A DNA stretch of 64,000 bases, taken from Paenirhizobium cremeum. GTDB taxonomy: Bacteria > Pseudomonadota > Alphaproteobacteria > Rhizobiales > Rhizobiaceae. Positions 45,831-54,262 of this stretch are shown in pieces. The DNA lies in the NCBI RefSeq assembly GCF_022884085.1, contig NZ_JAGGCS010000011.1, positions 120,789-184,788 on the forward strand. Reading direction: 5' to 3'. How positions within the stretch are numbered: position 1 is the stretch's first letter; each line of letters opens with the position of its first letter. Made by a program: the position numbers and the translations under genes. The notes under the pieces were generated by a model. It ran no database searches. It had not been told where the DNA came from and was given only the letters and a program-made list of their open reading frames with translations.

Positions 45831-47012
45831 TTACCCCAGCAATCCGGTTTCCTGCTTGTGAACGAGCAGCATGGTGGAGGTGTTGGCGAGAATGCGATCG
45901 TTTGAGATCATCAGTTCCGCCGAGTGGGCGTCGCGCAGGTGGCGACCGAGGCTGTAGGGCGTGCCGTTCTTGTAGCCCATGATGCCGCAGATACGCATGG
46001 CCTGGTTGATGACCGGCAGGATCATCTCCGAGGAGGCGATCTTGACGTTGTTCATCGCCACCGCGAAGCCCATCGACGACAGGCGGTCGGGGTCCCTGCG
46101 CGCGGCTTCGAAGGTTTCGAGGCCGGTTACGATGTTGGCGCGGATCACCTGCAACTGGCTCGACATCTCCGCGAGCTGCACGAGGCCGGGAGGCTGCGTG
46201 CCCGGTGCCTTGCGGGCGGCGGTACGGACGAAGTTTTGGGCGCGGGCGAAGGCATCGACGGCGATGCCGTACCAGAGGGCGCTCCACAGAAGGTGGGCGT
46301 TCGCCAGCATCGACTGTGCCGCGATTTCAGCGAAAGGCAGCGGCAGGATCTGTTCGGCCGGAGCTTCCCCGCGGAAGATGAAGCCGTCCGAGCAGGTGCC
46401 GCGCATGCCGAGCGTATCCCAGGTCTGGGTGTGCTCAAGCGTGTACTGATCCCTGGTGAAGACGGTCATGACCTGGTCGGTGGACGCCGCATCCTTGTGG
46501 CTGCGGGAGGTAATCAGGATCGCGTCGGCATCCGCGCCGTAGGAAATGACGGTTGCGTCCTTCTCCAGGCGGCAGACGCCGTCCTCGACCTCGATGGCGC
46601 AGATGCTGTTGCGCATGTTTCCGCCGATGCCGGCTTCCGTGGTGGCGGAGCCGAGCAGGAGCTGTTCGGCGACGACGCGGTGCATGAAGGCGCGATGCCA
46701 TTCGGCGTCCTTACCATGGGAGACGAGGCTCGACGTCTTGATCTGGTGCATGGCGAAGATCATCGCGCTCGATGCGCAGGATTGCGCCAGCAGGGTGCAG
46801 GCCTCGGCGATCTCGGCGTGGGAAATCCCCTCGCCACCGAATTCGACCGGGATCATGATGCCGAGCAGGCGTTCCGCCTTCATGGCATCGATTGCCTCGC
46901 GCGGAAAGCGTCCCGCCTTGTCGACGTCATCTGCGTAGGCGGCCGCCACGGCCGCAACGCGTGTCACCCTGCTTTTCAGGCTCTTGTCGATCGATCTTGC
47001 CGAGAGGTCCAT
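45831..47012 (-). CDS. Acyl-CoA-dehydrogenase-like flavoprotein of the carrier-protein module
   Basis: 393 residues with the ACAD three-domain layout: [20 protein letters not shown], a flavin-contact region ([14 protein letters not shown]) and a C-terminal four-helix bundle ([27 protein letters not shown]). The segment aligned with the usual catalytic YEGT reads LMISND, so Ile369 stands where most ACADs have their base Glu. It may use a residue elsewhere, as in isovaleryl or prolyl-carrier dehydrogenases, or act as a flavin monooxygenase. Its start overlaps the carrier-protein stop by one base (TAATG). The likely substrate is the aminoacyl thioester made by the neighbouring ligase. Confidence 0.87.
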   Translation of the reverse strand: MDLSARSIDKSLKSRVTRVAAVAAAYADDVDKAGRFPREAIDAMKAERLLGIMIPVEFGGEGISHAEIAEACTLLAQSCASSAMIFAMHQIKTSSLVSHGKDAEWHRAFMHRVVAEQLLLGSATTEAGIGGNMRNSICAIEVEDGVCRLEKDATVISYGADADAILITSRSHKDAASTDQVMTVFTRDQYTLEHTQTWDTLGMRGTCSDGFIFRGEAPAEQILPLPFAEIAAQSMLANAHLLWSALWYGIAVDAFARAQNFVRTAARKAPGTQPPGLVQLAEMSSQLQVIRANIVTGLETFEAARRDPDRLSSMGFAVAMNNVKIASSEMILPVINQAMRICGIMGYKNGTPYSLGRHLRDAHSAELMISNDRILANTSTMLLVHKQETGLLG

Positions 47013-47263
47013 TACGCGACCTTTCTGTCTTCCAGAATCGTCGAGAGAGTGGCCTCGATCGCGGCGATGCTGGCGAAGGATTTGCGGTTGAGCAGGTGGT
47101 CGGGGAATTCCAGATCGAAGGCCTCTTCAAGGCCAAGCATCAATTGCACGGAGGCGAAGGATGAAAGACCGGCCGCATAGAGATCGGCCTCATCGGAAAT
47201 CGCTTCGACGGATATTGACAGTCCACCAACCTTGGCCAGCAGAGAACGAATGGTTTCGTTCAT
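47012..47263 (-). CDS. Acyl-carrier-like protein for aminoacyl groups
   Basis: 83 residues, acidic, four-helix carrier-protein size. The phosphopantetheine attachment region is AGLSSFASVQLMLGLEEAFD, giving Ser35 as the modified serine (GxDS has become GLSS). It heads the operon carrier protein, ACAD-like, ligase, DUF1839, GH2. It is probably the dedicated acceptor of the ligase at 44917-45825 rather than the fatty-acid ACP, which has a different DSL core. It also needs a phosphopantetheinyl transferase, not present in the window. Confidence 0.9.
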   Translation of the reverse strand: MNETIRSLLAKVGGLSISVEAISDEADLYAAGLSSFASVQLMLGLEEAFDLEFPDHLLNRKSFASIAAIEATLSTILEDRKVA

Positions 47264-47340
47264 GTTTCTCCCCTTCCTTTACATGAATTTCAAAATTTCG
47301 GGGAATTTTTACTGCAGCAGGGCATAAGATTCCGCTAAGT

Positions 47341-47360
47341 CACGTAGTTAAACAAACGTG
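47341..47360. promoter_or_regulatory. Inverted repeat upstream of the carrier-protein operon
   Basis: CACGT-N10-ACGTG in a 190-base AT-rich gap, 80-100 bases before the carrier-protein start. The surrounding AT-richness suggests the promoter lies here. A regulator-binding role is a guess from symmetry and position. Confidence 0.3.
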
Positions 47361-47453
47361 ATTACCTCTCATCAATTTGAAGGAATTGTATGAAGGGGTC
47401 CGGAAAAGTCTTTCACAGGAGGAAACTTGCCGTGGCGGTTTTGCCCCCGTCGC

Positions 47454-48494
47454 TCAAGGATAGCGATGGGTTGTCCCATTTCGGTCCAGTATTTCGAAAA
47501 CGCCTTCATCCGTTTCGTGGATGGCGCCTTCGCCGACCGCGACCTTGCCGTGACCGCCCGGCAGGTCGAGAATATAGGTCGGAATGCAGAGGCCCGAGAC
47601 CCGGGCGCGAAGCTTGCGCATGATGGCCTGCCCCTCGGAGATCGGCAGTCGAAAGTGCCCTGTTCCGGGCGCCATGTCGGGATGATGCAGGTAATATGGT
47701 TTGACCCGGGCCTCGACGAAAGCGCGCATCAGTTCCGCCAGAATTTCAGGATCGTCGTTGACGCCGCGAAGCAGCACGCTCTGGCTGACCATAACGATCC
47801 CCGCGTCGGCTAGCCGGCCGCAGGCCTCCCGTGCCGCCTTTGTCATCTCGCGCGGATGGTTGGCGTGGAGTGCCAGATAGACGGTCTTTTCGCCGGCCTT
47901 CAGCGCCTCGATCAGTTCGGCAGCGATGCTGTCAGGATTGACGACGGGCACGCGGCTGTGAATGCGGACGATCTTCACATGCGGCATCGAGGCGAGCTCG
48001 ACCATGATGGTGCGGAGCCGGCGAGGCGACATCACCAGCGGGTCGCCGCCGGTCAGGATCACTTCCCAGATCTCGTCATGGCTGCGGATATAGTCGAGGG
48101 CTGCGGTGAGCTTTTCCGAGCTCAGGTTGCCGTCTCCCTGTGGTCCAACCATCTCACGACGGAAGCAGAAGCGACAGTAGACCGGGCAGACATGCACGGC
48201 CTTCAACAGCACCCGGTCGGGATAGCGGTGAACGATGCCTTCGACGGGCGTATGAGCGTGATCGCCGATCGGGTCGTCCCGTTCGCCTTCGGCTTCAATC
48301 AACTCGGCTGATGTCGGTACAAACTGGGCGGCAATCGGGTCTGCCGGGTCCGCCGGGTCGATCAGGTTGACGACCGTCGGCGTCAGCGCGACGGCATAGC
48401 GATCCGCGACCTGTCGGATGCCGGAAGCGTCGGAGGCCGGCAGCAGCCCGGAGGCGACGAGATCGTCGACGGTGCGCAGGGTGTTTGCGCTCAA
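47454..48494 (-). CDS. epmB: EF-P lysine 2,3-aminomutase EpmB (radical SAM)
   Basis: 346 residues from TTG 48494. That start overlaps the epmA stop (TTGA) and has GGAGGT six bases upstream; a farther ATG at 48521 lacks such support. The radical-SAM cluster is C103-x3-C107-x2-C110 (CPVYCRFC), with TGGDPL and the SRVPVV segment typical of lysine aminomutases. EpmB turns (S)-alpha-lysine into (R)-beta-lysine for attachment to EF-P. It is coupled to epmA and lies next to efp, so it is assigned to EF-P modification rather than to KamA-type lysine fermentation. Confidence 0.93.
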   Translation of the reverse strand: MSANTLRTVDDLVASGLLPASDASGIRQVADRYAVALTPTVVNLIDPADPADPIAAQFVPTSAELIEAEGERDDPIGDHAHTPVEGIVHRYPDRVLLKAVHVCPVYCRFCFRREMVGPQGDGNLSSEKLTAALDYIRSHDEIWEVILTGGDPLVMSPRRLRTIMVELASMPHVKIVRIHSRVPVVNPDSIAAELIEALKAGEKTVYLALHANHPREMTKAAREACGRLADAGIVMVSQSVLLRGVNDDPEILAELMRAFVEARVKPYYLHHPDMAPGTGHFRLPISEGQAIMRKLRARVSGLCIPTYILDLPGGHGKVAVGEGAIHETDEGVFEILDRNGTTHRYP

Positions 48495-49555
48495 CGGGTG
48501 ACCTCCGCGACCGGAGCCCACATGACCTGTTCGATCCTCAGTGCGCCGGTTGCCAGCATCACAAGACGATCGAAGCCGAGCGCGACGCCGGAGGCTTCCG
48601 GCATGATCGCCAGCGCATCAAGGAAATCCTCGTCCAGCGGATAGGTCTCGCCGTAGATACGCTGCTTTTCCGCCATCTCGGCCTGGAAGCGGCGGCGCTG
48701 TTCGGTTGCATCCGTGAGCTCCCCGAAGGCGTTGGCGAGTTCGACGCCGCAGACATAGAGTTCGAAGCGTTCGGCAACGCGCGGGTCGCGGGCGGACGGA
48801 CGTGCAAGGGCAGCTTCGGCAACCGGATATTCATCGAGAATGGTGGCACGGCCGAAACCGAGATGCGGCTCCACCTTTTCCACGATCACACGGCTGAAAA
48901 GGTCGGCCCATGTGTCGTCTTCGGCGATGCGAATGCCGGTTCGCTTCAACTCCGCGGCGAGGCGCTCGCGATCCGTCGCGCCGCCCGGCTCCACCGAGGA
49001 GAGGAGATCGATTCCCGCGTAGCGCTCGAAAGCACTGGCGACCGACAGTCTTTCCGGCTCGGCAAAGGGGTCGCATTCGCCGTTGCGGAAGACAAAACGG
49101 CTGGTCTTCGCAACGTCGGCTGCGAGTGCAAGGATTTTAGCACAATCCGTCATCAGCCGCTCATAGCTCTCACCGGTGCGGTACCATTCCAGCATGGTGA
49201 ATTCGGGATGATGCAGCGGTCCGCGTTCGCGGTTGCGATAGACATGGGCGAAGCAGGCGATCCGCGGTTCGCCTGCCGCCAGCAGCTTCTTGCAGGCGAA
49301 TTCGGGCGAGGTGTGCAGGTAAAGTGGTGCCGCCTCGCCGTCGTTGCCGATCGCCTCGGTCGCAAAGGCATGCAGATGCGCCTCGTTACCGGGAGAAACC
49401 TGCAGCGTGGCGGTGTCGACCTCGATGAAGTCGCGAGCGGCGAAATAGCCGCGCAACGCTGCCTGAATTGCGTTCCGCCCGAGAAGGAAGGGCCTGCGAT
49501 CCGCATGGATCGAAGGCATCCACCAGGAAGGAGAGGCGGGGCTGCGAACGCTCAT
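48491..49555 (-). CDS. epmA: EF-P lysine lysyltransferase EpmA (PoxA/GenX)
   Basis: 354 residues, a truncated class-II LysRS catalytic core without the anticodon-binding domain. Motif 2 is YRNRERGPLHHPEFTMLEWY, and motif 3 is GVALGFDRLVML. It attaches (R)-beta-lysine to the conserved lysine of EF-P, which is encoded divergently 142 bp away. The length matches EpmA. It shares a coupled stop/start with epmB. Confidence 0.95.
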   Translation of the reverse strand: MSVRSPASPSWWMPSIHADRRPFLLGRNAIQAALRGYFAARDFIEVDTATLQVSPGNEAHLHAFATEAIGNDGEAAPLYLHTSPEFACKKLLAAGEPRIACFAHVYRNRERGPLHHPEFTMLEWYRTGESYERLMTDCAKILALAADVAKTSRFVFRNGECDPFAEPERLSVASAFERYAGIDLLSSVEPGGATDRERLAAELKRTGIRIAEDDTWADLFSRVIVEKVEPHLGFGRATILDEYPVAEAALARPSARDPRVAERFELYVCGVELANAFGELTDATEQRRRFQAEMAEKQRIYGETYPLDEDFLDALAIMPEASGVALGFDRLVMLATGALRIEQVMWAPVAEVTR

Positions 49556-49696
49556 TCAGGCTTTCTCTGTCCTTGTTGCAACACGGGCTGGCTATTTCGC
49601 CGATTTTAGGTTAGTTGCGCCCAAGAAATTTGAAGACGTCATACGGACGGCGGGTCGTCCTTTACGACGGCTCACAGGCAGATACAAGGAATTCCC

Positions 49697-50266
49697 ATGG
49701 TCAAGATCATCGCTTCTTCCGTCCGCAAGGGCAATGTCCTCGAAGTCGACGGCAAGCTCTACGTCGTGCTCACCGCCCAGAACTTCCATCCCGGCAAGGG
49801 CACGCCGGTCACCCAGGTCGACATGCGCCGCATCGTTGACGGTGTGAAGGTGTCCGAGCGCTGGCGCACCACCGAGCAGGTTGAGCGCGCTTTCGTCGAA
49901 GACCTGAACTTCCAGTTCCTCTACGAGGACGGCGAGGGCTTCCATTTCATGAACCCGGAAAGCTATGACCAGGTCGTCGTCGACGTCGAGACCATGGGTG
50001 ACCAGAAGGCCTATCTGCAGGAAGGCATGACCTGCGTCCTGTCGATCCATGAAGGCGTTCCGTTGGCCGTCGAACTGCCGCGTCACGTCACGCTCGAGAT
50101 CGTCGAGACCGAGCCGGTCGTCAAGGGTCAGACCGCATCGTCCTCCTACAAGCCGGCCATGCTTTCGAACGGCATCCGCACCCTGGTGCCGCCGCATATC
50201 GACGCCGGTACCCGCGTCGTCATCGCGACCGAAGACAACTCCTACGTCGAACGCGCGAAGAACTGA
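49697..50266 (+). CDS. efp: Elongation factor P
   Basis: 189 residues with three KOW/OB-type domains. Domain I carries the modification loop HPGKGTP with Lys34, the beta-lysylation site. Domains II-III contain YQD-type and KPA segments ([21 protein letters not shown]). It relieves ribosome stalling at polyproline motifs; the Pro-rich TonB in this window is an example of such a client. AAGGAA precedes the ATG. A strong terminator follows. Full-length and intact. Confidence 0.97.
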   Translation: MVKIIASSVRKGNVLEVDGKLYVVLTAQNFHPGKGTPVTQVDMRRIVDGVKVSERWRTTEQVERAFVEDLNFQFLYEDGEGFHFMNPESYDQVVVDVETMGDQKAYLQEGMTCVLSIHEGVPLAVELPRHVTLEIVETEPVVKGQTASSSYKPAMLSNGIRTLVPPHIDAGTRVVIATEDNSYVERAKN

Positions 50267-50289
50267 TCTTCCGCTCGATCCGGATATCG

Positions 50290-50320
50290 AAAAGCCCGGT
50301 GCCGATGGTGCCGGGCTTTT
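50290..50320 (+). terminator. Rho-independent terminator of efp
   Basis: AAAAGCCCGG pairs with CCGGGCTTTT around an 11-base loop, ending in a T-run 24 bases after the efp stop. Confidence 0.88.
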
Positions 50321-50335
50321 GTTATGGGGAATACA

Positions 50336-50363
50336 AAGATCCCCGGTCAAAGCCGGGGATCTT
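50336..50363 (-). terminator. Terminator of gabT-gabD
   Basis: A perfect 11-bp stem, AAGATCCCCGG / CCGGGGATCTT, with a 6-base loop lies 24 bases after the gabD stop on the minus strand. The tail TTTG is short, so it may work with the efp terminator back-to-back. Confidence 0.65.
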
Positions 50364-50386
50364 CGTTTCAGGATAGGTACTGCAGC

Positions 50387-51871
50387 TTATTCGATGCCGC
50401 CGAGGCACATGTACTTGATCTCGGTATAGTCATCGATCCCGTATTTGGAGCCTTCGCGACCGAGGCCGGACTGCTTGATGCCGCCGAAGGGTGCCGTTTC
50501 GGTGGAGATCAGGCCGGTATTGATGCCGACCATGCCGTATTCCAGCGCTTCCGCCACACGGAAGATCTTCGCCACATCCTTCGAGTAGAAGTAGGAGGCG
50601 AGGCCGAATTCGGTGTTGTTGGCCATCTCGATGACTTCTTCTTCGGTTTCGAACTTGAAGAGCGGGGCGACGGGACCGAAGGTCTCTTCGGTGGAGACGC
50701 GCATGTCGGGCGTCACGCCGGTCAGGATGGTCGGTTCGAAGAACAGGCCGCCCTGGGGAGCCGGTTTACCGCCGAGTTCGACCTTGGCGCCCTTGGAAAC
50801 GGCGTCGGCGACGTGTTCCTCGACCTTCTTCAGGGCGTTCTTGTCGATCAGCGGGCCGGTGGTGACGCCTTCGGCAAAGCCGTCGCCGACCTTCATCTTA
50901 CCGACGCGTTCCGCAAGCTTCTTCGCAAAGGCGTCGTAGACGTTGGCCTGAACGTAGAGGCGGTTGGCGCAGACGCAGGTCTGGCCGGCATTGCGGTACT
51001 TGGAGATCATCGCGCCTTCGACAGCGGCATCGAGATCGGCGTCGTCGAAGACGATGAACGGGGCGTTGCCGCCGAGTTCGAGGCCGAGCTTGAGGATCTG
51101 GTCCGCACCCTGGCGCATCAGTATCTTGCCGACATTGGTCGAGCCGGTGAAGGTGAGCTTGCGCACCTTGTCGTTTGCGCAAAGCTCCTGGCCGACCATG
51201 GCTGCGTCCGTCGATGTCAGTACGGAGAACACGCCGGCCGGCACGCCTGCGCGCTCGGCAAGGATGGCCATGGCGAGAGCAGAAAGCGGCGTCTGGGCCG
51301 CCGGCTTCGAGACCATGGCGCAACCGACCGCAATCGCCGGCGCCATCTTGCGGGCGAGCATGGCGTTCGGGAAGTTCCACGGCGTGATCGCACCGACGAC
51401 GCCGACCGGCTGCTTGATGACGATGATCCGCTTGTCGGCCTGGTGGCCCGGGATCGTGTCGCCATAGACGCGCTTGGCTTCTTCGCCGAACCATTCGACA
51501 TAGGATGCGCCGTAGAGGATTTCTCCGCGGGCTTCCGGCCACGGCTTGCCCATTTCCATGGTCAGGATGGTGGCAAGGTCATCGGCATTGGCGACCATCA
51601 GATCGAAGAGCTTGCGAAGGACCGCAGCACGTTCCTTGCCCGTCTTCTTCGCCCATGCCTTCTGCGCGACATAGGCGGCGTCGATGGCGCGGGCGACTTC
51701 CACCTTGCCGAGATCCGGCAAGGTGGCGATCACATCGCCTGTCGAGGGATTGGTCACTTCGAAGGTCTTGCCGCTCTCGCTTGCCGACACCCATTCGGTG
51801 CCGACGAGCGTCTTGTCGGTGGCGAGCGACGCGTCCTTCAGCTTCGAGGTGAGAAGGGTGGATATGGTCAT
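50387..51871 (-). CDS. gabD: Succinate-semialdehyde dehydrogenase (GabD/DavD type)
   Basis: 494 residues from ATG 51871, overlapping the gabT stop by 4 bases (ATGA). ALDH family with catalytic Glu in LELGGNAPFIVF and Cys in GQTCVCANR. It oxidises succinate semialdehyde to succinate with NAD(P)+. The DavD variant does the same with glutarate semialdehyde, which is relevant here because gcdH is in the window. Sequence alone does not separate the two. Confidence 0.93.
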   Translation of the reverse strand: MTISTLLTSKLKDASLATDKTLVGTEWVSASESGKTFEVTNPSTGDVIATLPDLGKVEVARAIDAAYVAQKAWAKKTGKERAAVLRKLFDLMVANADDLATILTMEMGKPWPEARGEILYGASYVEWFGEEAKRVYGDTIPGHQADKRIIVIKQPVGVVGAITPWNFPNAMLARKMAPAIAVGCAMVSKPAAQTPLSALAMAILAERAGVPAGVFSVLTSTDAAMVGQELCANDKVRKLTFTGSTNVGKILMRQGADQILKLGLELGGNAPFIVFDDADLDAAVEGAMISKYRNAGQTCVCANRLYVQANVYDAFAKKLAERVGKMKVGDGFAEGVTTGPLIDKNALKKVEEHVADAVSKGAKVELGGKPAPQGGLFFEPTILTGVTPDMRVSTEETFGPVAPLFKFETEEEVIEMANNTEFGLASYFYSKDVAKIFRVAEALEYGMVGINTGLISTETAPFGGIKQSGLGREGSKYGIDDYTEIKYMCLGGIE

Positions 51872-53154
51872 GCCTTGGCCTTTGCTGCGCATTCGCGGAG
51901 GGAGGTTTCGATGATATCGAGGGCTTCGTTGAAGACGTCGTCCTGGATGGTGATCGGCGACAGGAAGCGGATGACGTTACCATAGACGCCGCAGGTGAGC
52001 AGAACCAGACCCTTTTCCAGCGCCTTCAGGCGAACGGCGTTGGTGAAATCCGCATCCGGCTTGACGGAGCCCGGCTGGCCGAATTCGACGGCAACCATGA
52101 AGCCCGGTCCACGGATGTCGGAGATCTGCGGAATGTCTGCGCGCAGCGCCTGGAGGCGTTGCTTTAGGCGGCTGCCGAGCTGGTTGGCGCGGTCGCACAG
52201 CTTTTCTTCCTCGATGACGTCGAGAACGGCATGGGCGGCAGCGATCGCCAGGGGGTTTCCGGCGTAGGTGCCGCCGAGGCCGCCGGGGCCGGGAACGTCC
52301 ATCAGTTCGGCGCGACCGGTGACGGCCGAAAGCGGGAAGCCGCCGGCAAGGCTCTTTGCCATCGTTACGAGGTCCGGCGACACATCATGGTGTTCCATGG
52401 CGAAGAGCTTGCCGGTACGGGCGAAACCGGTCTGCACTTCATCGGCGATCAACAGCATGCCGTGTTCGTCGCAGATCTGGCGGACGGCCTTCATCAGCGC
52501 GCGCGGCACTTCATAGAAACCGCCTTCGCCCTGGATCGGTTCCAGGATGATCGCTGCCACCCGCTTGGGGTCGACATCGGCTTTGAACAGCTTATCTAGA
52601 ACGTCGAGCGACTCCTCGACGCTGATGCCATGCATCTCGATCGGGAAGGGAACGTGGAAGACGTCGCCCATCATCTGGCCAAAACCGACCTTGTAGGGAA
52701 CGACCTTGCCGGTCAGGGTCATGCCCATGAAGGTGCGTCCGTGAAAGGCGCCGGTGAAGGCGATGACGGCATTGCGGCCGGTGGCGGCGCGGGCGATCTT
52801 GACGGCGTTTTCGACGGCTTCGGCACCCGTGGTGGTGAAGATCGTCTTCTTGGGTCCGGAAACCGGAACGAGCTTGTTCAGGCGTTCGGCCAGCGCGACA
52901 TAGTTCTCATAGGGCATGACCTGATGGCAGGTGTGGGTGAAGGCGTCGAGCTGCTTTTTCACCGCCTCGATGACCTTGGGATGGCGATGGCCGGTGTTGA
53001 GAACGGCGATGCCGCCAGCGAAGTCGATGTAGCGATTGCCTTCGACGTCCCAGATCTCCGCATTCTCTGCCTTGGCAGCATAGATCTGCGTCGTCATGCC
53101 GACGCCACGGGAAATGGCCGCGTCCTTGCGAGCTGCGATTTCGGAGTTTTTCAT
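51868..53154 (-). CDS. gabT: 4-aminobutyrate (or 5-aminovalerate) aminotransferase
   Basis: 428 residues, a class-III PLP aminotransferase. Motifs include GAEAVENAVKIARAATGRNAVIAF, LIADEVQTGFARTGKLFAMEH and the PLP lysine in TMAKSLAGGFPLSAV. It transfers the amino group of GABA to 2-oxoglutarate, giving succinate semialdehyde, and many homologues also take 5-aminovalerate. AAGGGAA precedes the ATG. Promoter-proximal gene of gabT-gabD, divergent from a MerR-XRE-cupin regulator across 156 bp. Confidence 0.94.
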   Translation of the reverse strand: MKNSEIAARKDAAISRGVGMTTQIYAAKAENAEIWDVEGNRYIDFAGGIAVLNTGHRHPKVIEAVKKQLDAFTHTCHQVMPYENYVALAERLNKLVPVSGPKKTIFTTTGAEAVENAVKIARAATGRNAVIAFTGAFHGRTFMGMTLTGKVVPYKVGFGQMMGDVFHVPFPIEMHGISVEESLDVLDKLFKADVDPKRVAAIILEPIQGEGGFYEVPRALMKAVRQICDEHGMLLIADEVQTGFARTGKLFAMEHHDVSPDLVTMAKSLAGGFPLSAVTGRAELMDVPGPGGLGGTYAGNPLAIAAAHAVLDVIEEEKLCDRANQLGSRLKQRLQALRADIPQISDIRGPGFMVAVEFGQPGSVKPDADFTNAVRLKALEKGLVLLTCGVYGNVIRFLSPITIQDDVFNEALDIIETSLRECAAKAKA

Positions 53155-53310
53155 TCTCGGATTCCCTTTGGTAAGCGGTTGACCTTCGACGTCGGATTCC
53201 TAGCGATGGCGAGGTTTGCATATTTCCTACATTTTTTCTGTAGACTTGCAATATGGTTTGTCGCATTTATCACGCATGGCAATGACAATGCGCTGACAGG
53301 GCCGGTCTCC

Positions 53311-54144
53311 ATGGATGACATCCGTTTCAAGATTGCCGAAGCCGCCAGGATGGCGGGCGTTTCCCCCTCGACGCTCAGGCTTTGGGAAACCCAGGAACTG
53401 ATCCAGCCGATCCGCACGCCTTCGGGCCAGCGGCTCTACGATCTCGCGCTTGTCGAACGGCTGAAGACCATCGCCTGGCTCCGGAGCGAGAAGGGGCTCA
53501 ATCCCGCGGCCATCCGCGAGAACCTTCGCGATGGGCCTGCCCCGACAGCCGAAAGCGACCCGGCCGAGGTTGTGGAGGACGAGGGAGCGGAGACCGCGGA
53601 AATCGCTGTCGGCCAGAAAGTACGGCGGCTGCGGCGTGATGCCGGAAAGACGCTGGAAGCGGTCGCGCAGGCTACGGGAGTGTCCGTCTCGCAGCTTTCC
53701 ACGTTCGAGCGAACCTCGCACGGCCTGTCGTTCACCGCCTTGCACGCGGTGGCGAGCCTGCTCGGGACGACGATTGCAAATCTCAGCGGCCAGGAACAGC
53801 GGGAGGGCGGCGAATCTCTCATCCGGGATGGCCGGTGGCCGCGATGGCCGACGACATCGTCCGGGGTGACGATCCAAGTCTTGGCCGAAGGGCGCAACCA
53901 GATGGAATGCAACCGGTTCCAGCTCGCTCCGGGCGCTTCAAGCGAGGGAGCCTACCAGCACGAGGGTGAGGAGTTTATCTATGTGCTTTCCGGCCGTCTC
54001 GAGATTATCCTGGACGGCGACCGGTTCTTCGAACTCAACGCCGGCGACAGCTTCTATTTCGAAAGCCGCAGGCCGCATTCCTGGCACAACACGTCGGACG
54101 GCGAGACGGTGCTCATCTGGATCAATACGCCCGCAACCTTCTGA
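53311..54144 (+). CDS. MerR-XRE-cupin regulator
   Basis: 277 residues from ATG 53311; the upstream open frame runs antisense through gabT and is not coding. Three modules: MerR-type HTH at about 5-72 (FKIAEAARMAGVSPSTLRLWE), a second, XRE-type HTH at about 100-158 (VRRLRRDAGKTLEAVAQATGVSVSQLSTFERTSHGLSFTALHAVASLLG) and a C-terminal cupin at about 195-275 (HEGEEFIYVLSGRLEI, GDSFYFESRRPHSWHN). The cupin probably senses a small ligand. Divergent position makes it the likely regulator of gabT-gabD. Regulators with only one HTH plus cupin are common; the double-HTH form is less so. Confidence 0.85.
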   Translation: MDDIRFKIAEAARMAGVSPSTLRLWETQELIQPIRTPSGQRLYDLALVERLKTIAWLRSEKGLNPAAIRENLRDGPAPTAESDPAEVVEDEGAETAEIAVGQKVRRLRRDAGKTLEAVAQATGVSVSQLSTFERTSHGLSFTALHAVASLLGTTIANLSGQEQREGGESLIRDGRWPRWPTTSSGVTIQVLAEGRNQMECNRFQLAPGASSEGAYQHEGEEFIYVLSGRLEIILDGDRFFELNAGDSFYFESRRPHSWHNTSDGETVLIWINTPATF

Positions 54145-54204
54145 GAAACACCGAGTTCTGGCCGGCCCTGGCCTCGAGCGAGCCTTTATTGTCCCGAGAA
54201 ACGA

Positions 54205-54239
54205 AAAACCCGGCGGAACTGACGGGACCGCCGGGTTTT
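54205..54239. terminator. Bidirectional terminator between the cupin regulator and the RND outer-membrane gene
   Basis: A perfect 12-bp stem, AAAACCCGGCGG / CCGCCGGGTTTT, with an 11-base loop has A- and T-runs on both sides. It serves the convergent genes at 53311-54144 and 54263-55672. Confidence 0.88.
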
Positions 54240-54262
54240 GAATTGTCAGGAGGCCGCTATCC

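Noticed and set aside
50324..51985. A 553-codon plus-strand open frame
   Set aside because: It is the mirror image of gabD; it has no ribosome site and no recognisable domain.
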